From: JARFVT01 sp036677425
GTDB lineage: Bacteria; Pseudomonadota; Alphaproteobacteria; UBA8366; Aestuariispiraceae
Assembly: GCA_036677425.1 (NCBI GenBank)
Contig: JARFVT010000011.1
Coordinates: forward strand, 62,001 to 126,000
Direction: 5' to 3'
DNA: 64,000 bases
Under the pieces are notes generated by a model that saw only the letters and a program-made list of their open reading frames with translations, searched no databases and was not told where the DNA came from. Position 1 is the stretch's first letter. Each line of letters begins with the position of its first letter. The translations under genes and the position numbers were made by a program. Below are positions 45,051-53,753 of the stretch, piece after piece.

Positions 45051-45911
45051 TTACAGGCCGATCATCTGCTTAATGTCATTGGGTTTTTTGCCGTTTTCAC
45101 GTAATGATTTTAAGGTTAAGGCGCGGTCACGTTTGGCATAACGCCGCCCGTTCTCATCACTTAATAGTTTATGATGGTGATAAATTGGCTCTTCAAAATT
45201 AAACAGTCTTTGTAAAACCCGTTGCACATGGGTTGCATGTAATAAATCGATGCCTCTGGTGATAAGATTGACCCCTTGCAGGCCATCGTCAATCACAACT
45301 GATAAATTATAACTGCTTGCTATATCTTTGCGCGCTAAAATAATATCACCATATGATATGGCATCAACTTTTATGCGCCCTAAAATATCATCAAAAAAAT
45401 CTAATTGTCCCGTTATTGCAACTGCCCTATCCATATGCAGGCGAATGGCATATGGTTTTCCTGTGGATTTTAATTTAGATACTTCTATATCGGCTAAGTG
45501 TTTACAAGTCTCAGGATATATAGCTCTATCTGGTCCATGCTCTGCATTTAGCACCCTATCGATATTGTTTATAATATCTTTGCGGCTACAAAAACATGGA
45601 TATGTTAGGTCTGAATCGGTTAGTTTAGTTAAAAAACTATCATAAATATCAAATCTATCCGATTGCCTTAATATGGGCATTTGCCATTTTAAACCAAGCC
45701 ATGTTAAATCAGTAATGATATTATGTTCAAATATTTTATGACAGCGTGACCTATCGATATCTTCGATACGTAATAACAAGCAACCATTATTTTCGCCCAC
45801 ATCTTTGGCTATTTTTGCTGTCATTAATGCCGAATAGGCATGACCGAGATGTAAATAGCCCGATGGGCTTGGTGCGAATCTGGTAATGATATTTTTATTT
45901 GCACTAAACAT
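45051..45911 (-). CDS. gluQ: glutamyl-Q tRNA(Asp) synthetase
   Basis: A 286-residue GluRS paralogue lacking the anticodon-binding domain; it glutamylates queuosine-34 of tRNA(Asp). It has TRFAPSPSGYLHLGHAYSALM (HIGH-like), DDGLQGVNLITRGIDLL and the KMSKS-like remnant YAKRDRALTL. Zinc ligands are in order: Cys-x-Cys (CFC), Tyr and Cys (YPETC). The ATG at 45909-45911 was preferred to that at 45947 because the 12 extra residues are hydrophobic noise. It is divergent from alkA. Confidence 0.92.
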   Translation of the reverse strand: MFSANKNIITRFAPSPSGYLHLGHAYSALMTAKIAKDVGENNGCLLLRIEDIDRSRCHKIFEHNIITDLTWLGLKWQMPILRQSDRFDIYDSFLTKLTDSDLTYPCFCSRKDIINNIDRVLNAEHGPDRAIYPETCKHLADIEVSKLKSTGKPYAIRLHMDRAVAITGQLDFFDDILGRIKVDAISYGDIILARKDIASSYNLSVVIDDGLQGVNLITRGIDLLHATHVQRVLQRLFNFEEPIYHHHKLLSDENGRRYAKRDRALTLKSLRENGKKPNDIKQMIGL

Positions 45912-45971
45912 GTTTATAACGGTAAATTTAAAAACCAAATATATCAAATTAATTATACGGATTTTTTTAAT

Positions 45972-46625
45972 ATGATAAATGATATTTTAGTGAATGAATA
46001 TTCGGTAAATATAATTGATGAAGATGTTATCCGCCTTGGCTTGGATCAATTGGCGGTAAAGGATAAATATCTGGCAGCGGGGCTTGAACTTGTTGGCTAT
46101 CCACATCCCCGCATTCGCCCGCATGGCTTTGCTACATTATTGAATATAATTGTCGGTCAACAAATTTCCGTCAAGGCCGCTGCCAGCATCCTTGGTAGGT
46201 TACATGATATTATGGCTGAAAATACGGCTGCGGCTTTGCTTGATCTAACCATCGATGAAATAAGGTCTGCTGGCATGTCATTACGCAAGGCCGAATATGC
46301 CACAGGCGTTGCCAAGGCCATAGTTAGCGGTGAATTGGATATTGCTGCATTGCCGTTGATGGATGATAAGGCGGTTATTAACGAGCTTATAAAATTGCGT
46401 GGTATAGGTCGATGGAGTGGGGAAATATATGCAATGTTTTCCCTCGGCAGGCATGATATTTTCCCCGCTGATGATATCGCCTTGCAAGAAGCCTTCAGGC
46501 GTTTAAAATTGCTCGACAATCGACCAACAGGCAAAGAAATACGCCAGTTAACTGAAAATTGGGCCCCATGGCGGTCGGTTGGCGCGTTATTTCTTTGGCA
46601 TTATTATCACGGCGCGCCATCTTAA
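45972..46625 (+). CDS. alkA: DNA-3-methyladenine glycosylase II-like
   Basis: A 217-residue base-excision-repair glycosylase of the HhH-GPD class. Family blocks are FATLLNIIVGQQISVKAAASILGRL and, near the C-terminus, the helix-hairpin-helix LRGIGRWSGEIYAMFSLGRHDIFPADDIALQEAF, where Asp in PADDIAL is the catalytic residue. The chain ends WRSVGALFLWHYYHGAPS; the stop lies inside the first of five tandem repeats. It shares its promoter region with gluQ. AlkA-like enzymes remove alkylated bases. Confidence 0.9.
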   Translation: MINDILVNEYSVNIIDEDVIRLGLDQLAVKDKYLAAGLELVGYPHPRIRPHGFATLLNIIVGQQISVKAAASILGRLHDIMAENTAAALLDLTIDEIRSAGMSLRKAEYATGVAKAIVSGELDIAALPLMDDKAVINELIKLRGIGRWSGEIYAMFSLGRHDIFPADDIALQEAFRRLKLLDNRPTGKEIRQLTENWAPWRSVGALFLWHYYHGAPS

Positions 46626-46768
46626 AAGCGCGCAAAAATAGGAGTGCGCCATCTTAAAAGCGCGCAAAAATAGGAGTGCGCCATCTTAAAAGCGCGCAAA
46701 AATAGGAGTGCGCCATCTTAAAAGCGCGCAAAAATAAGGTTGCGCCATCTTAAAAGCGCGCAAAAATA
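46614..46768. repeat. five 32-bp tandem repeats containing the alkA stop codon
   Basis: Copies begin at 46614, 46646, 46678, 46710 and 46742. The first four are full 32-base units and the last ends about 46768; copies 1-3 are identical, copy 4 differs only at its end. Each unit has GCGC(GC) on both sides of CATCTTAAAA, giving a hairpin of four to six pairs. Read on the minus strand, each hairpin is followed by TATTTTT within six bases, like an intrinsic terminator. The first copy also codes the end GAPS-stop of alkA. It lies between convergent genes. Confidence 0.95.
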
Positions 46769-46774
46769 AATATA

Positions 46775-47308
46775 TTAGCGGCTTGGCGTATAGCCAAAGC
46801 TATGTAATAAAAACCGCTCAAGCCTGTTTAATACCGCGCCAGTATATTCAAGTTGGTCGCAATTAATACCAATATCATTCAATGTTGATGCCTGAAAATT
46901 TATTATTGCATCGATTTTATCGCTTACATCAATGCCTTTTTCTGATAAACACACACGAATAGATCGGCGGTCATGGGCGGATCTTTCTTGAATTAAATAG
47001 CCATTTTCAACCATTTTACGTACATTATAAGAAACATTAGAGCCAAGATAATAACCGCGATGGGTTAATTCACCAACAGTTAATTCATCACTGCCAATAT
47101 TATATAATATTAATGCCTGAATATTATTAATATCATGAATGCCAAGTCGGTCGACCTCGCCTTTGATGACTTCAAGAAATTGCCGATGCAAGCGTTCAAT
47201 TAAACGCATGGCGTTTAAATATTCATCTTTTAACTTGGTATTATTTACAAGGCTATCAGTATTATTGGCATTATCAGTATTGATCTTGGGATTATTAATG
47301 TCATTCAT
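46775..47308 (-). CDS. MarR-family regulator, LdtR-like
   Basis: A 177-residue winged-helix protein. After a disordered Asn-rich N-terminus come the DNA-binding segments ILYNIGSDELTVGELTHRGYYLGSNVSYNVRKMVENGYLIQERSAHDRRSIRVCLSEKG. The phrase RGYYLGSNVSYN and the DRRSIRV wing are like LdtR regulators of Liberibacter and rhizobia, which control an L,D-transpeptidase and osmotic tolerance. Here the gene sits at the end of the valine-degradation run on the same strand, so it may instead or also act there. A 14-base palindrome (47352-47365) upstream is a possible autoregulatory site. Confidence 0.8.
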   Translation of the reverse strand: MNDINNPKINTDNANNTDSLVNNTKLKDEYLNAMRLIERLHRQFLEVIKGEVDRLGIHDINNIQALILYNIGSDELTVGELTHRGYYLGSNVSYNVRKMVENGYLIQERSAHDRRSIRVCLSEKGIDVSDKIDAIINFQASTLNDIGINCDQLEYTGAVLNRLERFLLHSFGYTPSR

Positions 47309-47351
47309 ATAATATCAACTTAAATTTGTGGAATAAAATATATAAAATTTC

Positions 47352-47365
47352 TACTATAAATAGTA
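47352..47365. promoter_or_regulatory. palindrome upstream of the MarR gene
   Basis: TACTATAAATAGTA has six-base arms that are exact inverted repeats around two central bases. It lies 44 bases ahead of the MarR start, in the promoter position, and has a size fitting a MarR dimer. AT-rich sequence raises the chance of accidental palindromes. Confidence 0.3.
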
Positions 47366-47428
47366 TATAATTATATAATATAATTCAATTAAAAAACTAT
47401 TTTTTTATCATAACCATAATAAGCTTAT

Positions 47429-48307
47429 TTAACCACGAATTTTATTAATTATTCCTGAAAAATCCATATTACCAGCGCCAGCATCAGAATATTTTTGATA
47501 AATATCAGCAGCATTTTGGCCTAATATTGTCGCTGCATCGGTTGATATGCTTGCTTCTTTGGCTAATTTTAAATCTTTTAACATCATATCAACTGCAAAG
47601 CCTGGCGCATAATCATTATTGGCGGGTGATGTAGGAACTGGCCCTGGAACAGGGCAATATGTGGTTAATGACCAACATTGGCCCGATGCCGTTGAGGCAA
47701 CATCAAATAGTTTTTGATGATCTAACCCTAATTTTTCGGCTAGAACAAAGGCTTCTGCAACTGAGATCATTTGTATGCCAAGCATCATATTATTGCAAAT
47801 TTTTGCTGCTTGTCCATTGCCATAACCACCACAATGAACAAGGTTTTTACCCATCACTTTTAAATAAATACTTGCCTTATCAAAGGCTTGATCATTGCCG
47901 CCAATCATGAAGGTTAATGTTGCAGCCGCTGCCCCGCCAACGCCGCCAGATACGGGGGCATCGACCATTAATAACCCTTTATCGGCTGCGGCCTTGTGAA
48001 CCGCGCGTGATGTTTCAACGTCAATTGTAGAGCAATCTATCAACAAAGTGTTTTTATCGACTATGGTTAAAATATTATCCATATAAACCGATTTCACATG
48101 TTTACCTGCAGGTAACATGGTAATAACCACATCCATATTTTTTGCTGCGTCATTGACATCAACTGCCGCGACTGCACCATGATCGGCAACGGCCTTGATA
48201 TTTTTTGGGATTAGATCAAATATTTTAACTGCGTGGCCGGCCTTGATTAAGTTAATCGCCATAAGTCCGCCCATATTACCAACGCCGATAAAACCTATAT
48301 TTGCCAT
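47429..48307 (-). CDS. mmsB: 3-hydroxyisobutyrate dehydrogenase
   Basis: A 292-residue NAD-dependent beta-hydroxyacid dehydrogenase. It opens IGFIGVGNMGGLMAINLIKAGHAVKIFD (NAD fold); DAPVSGGVGGAAAATLTFMIGG is the substrate loop, and NGQAAKICNNMMLGIQMISVAEAF includes the catalytic Lys. The enzyme oxidises 3-hydroxyisobutyrate to methylmalonate semialdehyde, the last step but one of valine breakdown. It lies downstream of the hydrolase and acyl-CoA dehydrogenase genes, in pathway order. The mmsA gene expected next is not in the window. Confidence 0.94.
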   Translation of the reverse strand: MANIGFIGVGNMGGLMAINLIKAGHAVKIFDLIPKNIKAVADHGAVAAVDVNDAAKNMDVVITMLPAGKHVKSVYMDNILTIVDKNTLLIDCSTIDVETSRAVHKAAADKGLLMVDAPVSGGVGGAAAATLTFMIGGNDQAFDKASIYLKVMGKNLVHCGGYGNGQAAKICNNMMLGIQMISVAEAFVLAEKLGLDHQKLFDVASTASGQCWSLTTYCPVPGPVPTSPANNDYAPGFAVDMMLKDLKLAKEASISTDAATILGQNAADIYQKYSDAGAGNMDFSGIINKIRG

Positions 48308-48347
48308 GATATATTATCCTTTAATTATATTATCGATAAATTTAAAA

Positions 48348-49415
48348 TTAATTATAAAATTTAAGATCGCCTTCACCAAGGCTTTTAAAATGCTGATTAA
48401 CTAAATCATCGCCAACATCCATTAAATTATTTGGTGACCAAATGGGTGATTTATCTTTATCAACTAGTAATGCGCGAATGCCTTCGTAGAAATCTACATT
48501 TGCCATACATCCTTGACTAAGACGATATTCCATTATCATGCAATTATCAAAACTCATATTCTTGCCATCGCGTAATTGCTTGAATGCTATTTTCAATGAT
48601 GTCGGTGATTTTTTATCTAAATCTATTAAGACTGCCGCTGTAAAATCATTATTGATCGATTTTAGGCTAGAAATAATTTCTTCAACGCTGTTTTTATTAA
48701 AACAATCATTGATAATATCAATATTGCTATCGATGGTTATATCGCCTGCATCGCCTTCAAAATCAGCAATTATCATATCGACAATCGCCACCGCATCGCC
48801 ATTATCATAACTTTCCTTGGATAATGCATCTTGCAATTGGTCAATATTCCCGCTTGGGATGAAATCTGTGCCAATTCCCGTATATATAACGTCGGCTGCT
48901 TTTAATCTTGCACCAGTTAAGGCCAGATACATTCCCAATTCACCGGGGCATTTATTTAAAAACCAGCTGCCACCCACATCGGGAAATAAACCAATTGAGG
49001 TTTCTGGCATGGCAAATAATATTTTTTCGCTAACAACGCGGTGGCTGCCCAATGCGGCAATGCCAACACCACCACCCATTGTTATGCCGTCAAGCAAGGC
49101 AATATATGGTTTTGAATAATTATGAATAAGATGATTTAATATATATTCTTCATAGAAAAAATCGCTGCTTAGCTTATCACCATCTTTACCCGCCTGCCAA
49201 ACGGCGCGGACATCACCACCAGCGCAAAATGACTTTTCACCTGCGCCGCGAACTACCACCGCCTTGACATCATCATCATTTGCCCATTGACGCATTTCTG
49301 CATCCATCAATCTTATCATATTTAATGTGAGAGCGTTTAATGCCTTTGGTCTATTTAAGGTTATCAGGCCAATATTGCCGTTAATCTTAAATAATATTTC
49401 GCTTTCATTGCTCAT
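48348..49415 (-). CDS. 3-hydroxyisobutyryl-CoA hydrolase
   Basis: A 355-residue enoyl-CoA hydratase/isomerase-fold protein. Motifs are GLITLNRPKALNALTLNMIRLM, VVVRGAGEKSFCAGGDVRAVWQAGKDG, ITMGGGVGIAALGSHRVV, and FAMPETSIGLFPDVGGSWFLNKCPGELGMYLALTGARL, which mark the HIBCH group and not a short crotonase (usually about 260). It frees 3-hydroxyisobutyrate from CoA so that MmsB can act. It sits between acyl-CoA dehydrogenase and mmsB, with 35 and 40 base gaps. An enoyl-CoA hydratase role alone is less likely because of length. Confidence 0.9.
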   Translation of the reverse strand: MSNESEILFKINGNIGLITLNRPKALNALTLNMIRLMDAEMRQWANDDDVKAVVVRGAGEKSFCAGGDVRAVWQAGKDGDKLSSDFFYEEYILNHLIHNYSKPYIALLDGITMGGGVGIAALGSHRVVSEKILFAMPETSIGLFPDVGGSWFLNKCPGELGMYLALTGARLKAADVIYTGIGTDFIPSGNIDQLQDALSKESYDNGDAVAIVDMIIADFEGDAGDITIDSNIDIINDCFNKNSVEEIISSLKSINNDFTAAVLIDLDKKSPTSLKIAFKQLRDGKNMSFDNCMIMEYRLSQGCMANVDFYEGIRALLVDKDKSPIWSPNNLMDVGDDLVNQHFKSLGEGDLKFYN

Positions 49416-49450
49416 AATATCAATATTCCTTATAATTATAGGGTTATGCC

Positions 49451-50590
49451 CTAATTTTTTAATAAATCGCGGCTGATTATAAGGCGCATGATTTCATTAG
49501 TGCCTTCCAATATTTGATGCACCCGTAAATCACGCAAATATCGTTCAATGGGGAAATCTTTTAAATAACCATAACCGCCATGCAATTGTAATGCGTCATT
49601 GACAATATCAAAGCAAATATCGGTAGAAAATCTTTTCGCCATGGCGCATTTCATTGTCGCATCTTGTGTTTTCATATCAAGCTTGCTCGCAGCCGAATGT
49701 AACATTAATCTTGCAGCATCTAAATTTGTTGCCATATCAGCGATTTTAAATTGTAAAGCCTGAAATTGTGATAATTTTTTGCCAAATTGCTTGCGTTCAT
49801 TTATATATTTTATTGCTGCATCCATCGATGCCCGCGCCCCGCCTATGGAACATGCGCCAATATTTATTCGCCCACCGTCAAGCCCACCCATGGCGATTTT
49901 AAACCCTTGACCAAGCTTGCCCAAGATATTTTCCTTTGGTACGCGGCAATTATCAAATAATACTGATGTTGTTGGTTGACTGCGCCAGCCAAGCTTGCGT
50001 TCTTCTGCACCAAAGCTAAGTCCTTTTATACCTTTTTCAACAATTATTGCCGAAATACCCGCTGCACCAGAAGATCCAGTTCGCACCATACAAACATAAA
50101 TATCGCTACGCCCACCGCCAGATATGAATGCTTTTGACCCATTTAATATATAATAATCGCCGTCTAATTCGGCCTTTGTTGCAAGGCTGGCTGCATCTGA
50201 CCCCGCATTTGGTTCGGTTAGGCAATAGCTGGCGAAATATTCCATTGTCATTAAACGAGGTAAATATTTTGCCCTTATATGGCCAGTGCCAAATTTATCA
50301 ATCATCCATGATGCCATATTATGAATGGAAATATAGGCCGCAGTTGACGGGCAGGCCGCTGATAATTCTTCGAAAATTATTGCGGCATCAAGCCGTGATA
50401 ATTCTGAACCGCCATGTTCGCTATTGCAATATATGCCTGCCAAGCCAAGTTTGGCTGCGGAACGTAATGCATCTTCAGGGAAAATAGCTTCATCATCCCA
50501 TTTTGCGGCAAAAGGTAACATTTCATTTTTGGCAAAATCTCTTGCCATATCTTGAAATGCTATTTGGTCTTCGCTTAAATTGAAATCCAT
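49451..50590 (-). CDS. isobutyryl-CoA dehydrogenase-like acyl-CoA dehydrogenase
   Basis: A 379-residue flavoprotein. N-terminal FNLSEDQIAFQDMARDFAKNEMLPFAAKWD, the middle YCLTEPNAGSDAASL with FAD-binding, and LHGGYGYLKDFPIERYLRDLRVHQILEGTNEIMRLIISRDLL at the end are typical. The conserved C-terminal glutamate lies in EGTNEI. It reduces ETF while converting isobutyryl-CoA to methacrylyl-CoA; specificity is inferred from the following hydrolase and mmsB genes. I start at ATG 50588-50590, matching the family; ATGs at 50605 and 50656 add hydrophobic residues. Confidence 0.9.
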   Translation of the reverse strand: MDFNLSEDQIAFQDMARDFAKNEMLPFAAKWDDEAIFPEDALRSAAKLGLAGIYCNSEHGGSELSRLDAAIIFEELSAACPSTAAYISIHNMASWMIDKFGTGHIRAKYLPRLMTMEYFASYCLTEPNAGSDAASLATKAELDGDYYILNGSKAFISGGGRSDIYVCMVRTGSSGAAGISAIIVEKGIKGLSFGAEERKLGWRSQPTTSVLFDNCRVPKENILGKLGQGFKIAMGGLDGGRINIGACSIGGARASMDAAIKYINERKQFGKKLSQFQALQFKIADMATNLDAARLMLHSAASKLDMKTQDATMKCAMAKRFSTDICFDIVNDALQLHGGYGYLKDFPIERYLRDLRVHQILEGTNEIMRLIISRDLLKN

Positions 50591-50786
50591 TAATATTCTC
50601 GTCATAAATGTGAAAATAATATATGATAATTTTAAGCAAAAGAATGGGTCTGTCAATTACCTGCAAGTTTTTATTGCTGAATTTTAACGTAAAGCTATAA
50701 ATATATAAATGAATTATTTGACTTTTAACCATATATATTGCTGTTATTAATCATATGTTTTAAGGGGATTACAGGGTCATATCTAA

Positions 50787-52136
50787 ATGATAAGAAATAC
50801 TACCAAGATAATTTCTATATTATTAGCATCCATCATATTATCGCAAATTATATATGGCTGTGTTTTCCAAATAAAACCAAGTCATGAGGCAAAGCTTGCC
50901 ACACGATTATTATCAGATGAAATATTATCATTCAGGCAAGAATCGGGGGAAATTTTTATTCATGCCCCTGATAATTTATCATTATTTTCTGCTGTTTTTG
51001 ATAAAATATATAATCAATATATATATGCGACTAATGAGCGTGATTTATTATTGGCGGCGGTTGCTGGCATCAAGGAACAATATAAAGATTCACAAAATAT
51101 AAGCGATGCAGATTTAGAGATTGCCGCCACAAGGTCTATGTTAAAAACCCTTGATCCTTATAGTGTTTATATGAATCCCAACCAATTACGCGCCCTTAAT
51201 GAAGAAACCAGAGGCGCATTTGCTGGCCTTGGTATCGAAGTCAGCAAAGCATCAGGCCTATTAACAGTAATATCACCAATTGACGGCACACCGGCGGCAT
51301 TGGCAGGAATAAAAACTGGCGATATTATTACCCATGCTGATGATATATTATTAAAGCCATTATCACTTGGTGATGCGGTGCGATTATTGCGCGGTGATAT
51401 TGGCAGCAAGGTTAAGCTTGATATTTTACGCGGCACTGAAGAAATATTTGAAGTAAGATTAATACGAAAAATCATAAAAACTAACCCTGTAAAATACAGT
51501 CTGAAAGATAATATTGGCTATATCCGTATTAGTAATTTTAGCGAAGGTGCAGGCAAAAAAACCCGCGAAGCCGTAGTTGCATTACAGTTGCAAGTGAATG
51601 ATCAGGCGCAAAATAAAATAAAAGACAAAATTCGCGCCTATATATTAGATCTGCGCAATAACCCTGGTGGGCTTTTAAAAGAGGCGATAGCCGTTGCCAG
51701 TGTTTTTTTAGACGGCGGCAATATTATGTCGGTAAAATCGCGGCATGAGGAAGATAAATTTCAAGCCAGATATGGTGATCCATCAAAAAATATTCCGCTT
51801 ATTATACTTATTAATGGCGGTTCAGCATCGGCATCAGAAATTGTTGCAGGCGCATTAAAAGATCGCAGGCGTGGCATCTTGCTTGGGCAAAAAAGTTATG
51901 GCAAAGGCTTAGTTCAATCGATATTTCCGTTAAGTAAGGAGCGCGCACTTAAGCTAACCACAGCGATTTATTACACCCCCAACGGCACAACTGTCGAGGG
52001 CGGCATTATACCAAGTCTGATCGTTAAGCTTGACGATAACCGTGATGGTGATGAACAGATGGAGGCAGCCATGGCGATGGCAGTTGAAATATCGGGTGGT
52101 GCAGAAATATTTTGGAATATAGGGGCGATTAATTAA
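50787..52136 (+). CDS. ctpA: S41-family C-terminal processing peptidase (CtpA-like)
   Basis: A 449-residue periplasmic serine protease. The N-terminus is a signal segment with Cys25 preceded by IIYG, a loose lipobox, so it may be a lipoprotein. A PDZ domain spans about 140-230 (GLGIEVSKASGLLTVISPIDGTPAALAGIKTGDIITHAD). The catalytic Ser348 is in NGGSASASEIV and Lys373 lies exactly 25 residues on in GQKSYGKGLVQS, the Ser/Lys dyad of the CtpA family. The GNAT gene follows with a one-base overlap, so the two are translated together. It probably trims C-termini of envelope proteins. Confidence 0.92.
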   Translation: MIRNTTKIISILLASIILSQIIYGCVFQIKPSHEAKLATRLLSDEILSFRQESGEIFIHAPDNLSLFSAVFDKIYNQYIYATNERDLLLAAVAGIKEQYKDSQNISDADLEIAATRSMLKTLDPYSVYMNPNQLRALNEETRGAFAGLGIEVSKASGLLTVISPIDGTPAALAGIKTGDIITHADDILLKPLSLGDAVRLLRGDIGSKVKLDILRGTEEIFEVRLIRKIIKTNPVKYSLKDNIGYIRISNFSEGAGKKTREAVVALQLQVNDQAQNKIKDKIRAYILDLRNNPGGLLKEAIAVASVFLDGGNIMSVKSRHEEDKFQARYGDPSKNIPLIILINGGSASASEIVAGALKDRRRGILLGQKSYGKGLVQSIFPLSKERALKLTTAIYYTPNGTTVEGGIIPSLIVKLDDNRDGDEQMEAAMAMAVEISGGAEIFWNIGAIN

Positions 52137-52654
52137 TGGCAATGGTTGCAGATAATATAATCATCCAACCAGCCGATGAAAATGACATGGAATATATTGC
52201 CCAAATGTCATTGCAGGCATTGATATATTCTAATCAACAAATGGGATTAGATGATGATATTAACCATGATCAATATATTGAAAAAATAATTAATGATGGT
52301 GTGGGTGGGTTAAATTTATATGGTGCAATAATCGCTAAACAAAATAATAAACCCGTTGGCTTTATCCAATATAGTCAGGCTTATGACATTAAATATCCTG
52401 GAATTATTGCTTTATTAAATGAAATATTCGTTATCGAGGATTTAAGAAGGCAAAAAATTGGTATAAGGTTAATGATTGCCATGGCAAAATTTGCCCCACA
52501 TTTTGATTGGCAGGAAATCAGATGGAATGTGAATAGATTAGATATAGATGCCAGAGTTTTCTTTGATATTTTAATGCCAGAAAGCTTTAAATTAAATAAC
52601 CTTGCATATGAGATAACGGGCAAAGAAATTATATCATTGGCAGCGTTAGCTTAA
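52136..52654 (+). CDS. GNAT-family N-acetyltransferase
   Basis: A 172-residue protein with an acetyl-CoA-binding motif A, LLNEIFVIEDLRRQKIGIRLMIAMAKFAP, the RRQKIG being a looser form of the Q/R-x-x-G-x-G/A loop. The rest (IIIQPADENDMEYIAQM at the start) suits the GNAT fold. Substrate is unknown. The start overlaps the ctpA stop by one base, which suggests it is expressed with the protease. Acetylation of a small molecule or protein N-terminus cannot be told apart. Confidence 0.75.
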   Translation: MAMVADNIIIQPADENDMEYIAQMSLQALIYSNQQMGLDDDINHDQYIEKIINDGVGGLNLYGAIIAKQNNKPVGFIQYSQAYDIKYPGIIALLNEIFVIEDLRRQKIGIRLMIAMAKFAPHFDWQEIRWNVNRLDIDARVFFDILMPESFKLNNLAYEITGKEIISLAALA

Positions 52655-52690
52655 ATTAACTAGATTTAAATTAACTAAATTTATTTGCGT

Positions 52691-53605
52691 CTAATTATTC
52701 ATATTTGCCGTGATGGTCTTTAATGACGGCATATGTTGTTGCGCGCCATTTTCTAAACATTGCAAGCCACCTGCAACAGTAGCAAATTGCAATGCAGTTG
52801 ATAGATTTTCGCCATTAGCATAAATTGCTGCCAATACACCAGCGAAACAATCACCCGCACCCGTTGTATCAATAGGCGTTAATTTTAATGCGGATATTTC
52901 AATATTGCCTTCATTAATAAGATGGGCGACCACGCCCTTGCCACCAAGGGTCAAGATACAATTAAGGTTATATTTTTTTGATAATATTTCTGGTAATTTT
53001 ACCGTCGCTATATCACTGATTGATAAATCATTGGCGATTGCCATTGCTTCGGTCTCGTTAAGCAATAATATATCAATATTATGTAAAATATCATCTGGTA
53101 TTTTTCCTGCGGGCGCAGAATTTAGCATTATCATGCAATCATTAGATCTCGCCCGTTTAATCAATTGCCAATTTTCTTTGGCGGATACTTCCATTTGTAA
53201 TAATAACAAGCTATTTGGTGTTAAAATAGCGTCGGGAACAATAGCTTGCTTGACCATGCCATTAGCCCCTGCGGATAAAATAATTGCATTTTCACCCGCA
53301 TGATCAACCCAGATTGAGGCGCATCCTGTTGGTTTTTTTGATATCGAAACGCCTGTTAAGTCAACATTTGCCTGCTTTAAATATTTTGTTGCTATTTGAC
53401 CAAAACTATCATCACCAACCATGCCAAATATTGATGTATCAGCCCCCGCCAATGCTGCTGCTAATGCTTGATTAGCGCCTTTGCCACCAGGGGTTATAGC
53501 GTAATCGTCGCCCGAAACCGTTTCCCCCGGTTTAGGCAAATATTTAACCCGCATCACATGATCTATATTGATAGAGCCAAAGATGATAAGTTTTTTATTT
53601 TGCAT
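52691..53605 (-). CDS. rbsK: ribokinase
   Basis: A 304-residue PfkB-family sugar kinase. The two PfkB signatures are GGKGANQALAAALAGADTSIFGMVGDDSFG (ribokinase form with KGAN) and DTTGAGDCFAGVLAAIYANG, where Asp is the catalytic base. It also has LLNETEA and VNLTGVSISKKPTGCASIWVD. Ribose-5-phosphate for nucleotides or PRPP is the usual product. It stands alone: no ribose transporter genes flank it, so it may salvage nucleoside ribose. Confidence 0.9.
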   Translation of the reverse strand: MQNKKLIIFGSINIDHVMRVKYLPKPGETVSGDDYAITPGGKGANQALAAALAGADTSIFGMVGDDSFGQIATKYLKQANVDLTGVSISKKPTGCASIWVDHAGENAIILSAGANGMVKQAIVPDAILTPNSLLLLQMEVSAKENWQLIKRARSNDCMIMLNSAPAGKIPDDILHNIDILLLNETEAMAIANDLSISDIATVKLPEILSKKYNLNCILTLGGKGVVAHLINEGNIEISALKLTPIDTTGAGDCFAGVLAAIYANGENLSTALQFATVAGGLQCLENGAQQHMPSLKTITANMNN

Positions 53606-53753
53606 TATTTAAATTCCATATTGCTTATGCGTTAATTTGTTATGCTGGCTACAATGGTCATAATATGACAAAATACTATTGTTATAACAACCATCATTAG
53701 CTAACCTGTAAAAAATATAACATTCATAAATATTAATGGTTAGGATAAATTTT

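Noticed and set aside
46614..46768. CRISPR-like array
   Set aside because: Units are contiguous 32-base copies without spacers, and the first carries a gene stop codon; no cas genes are present.
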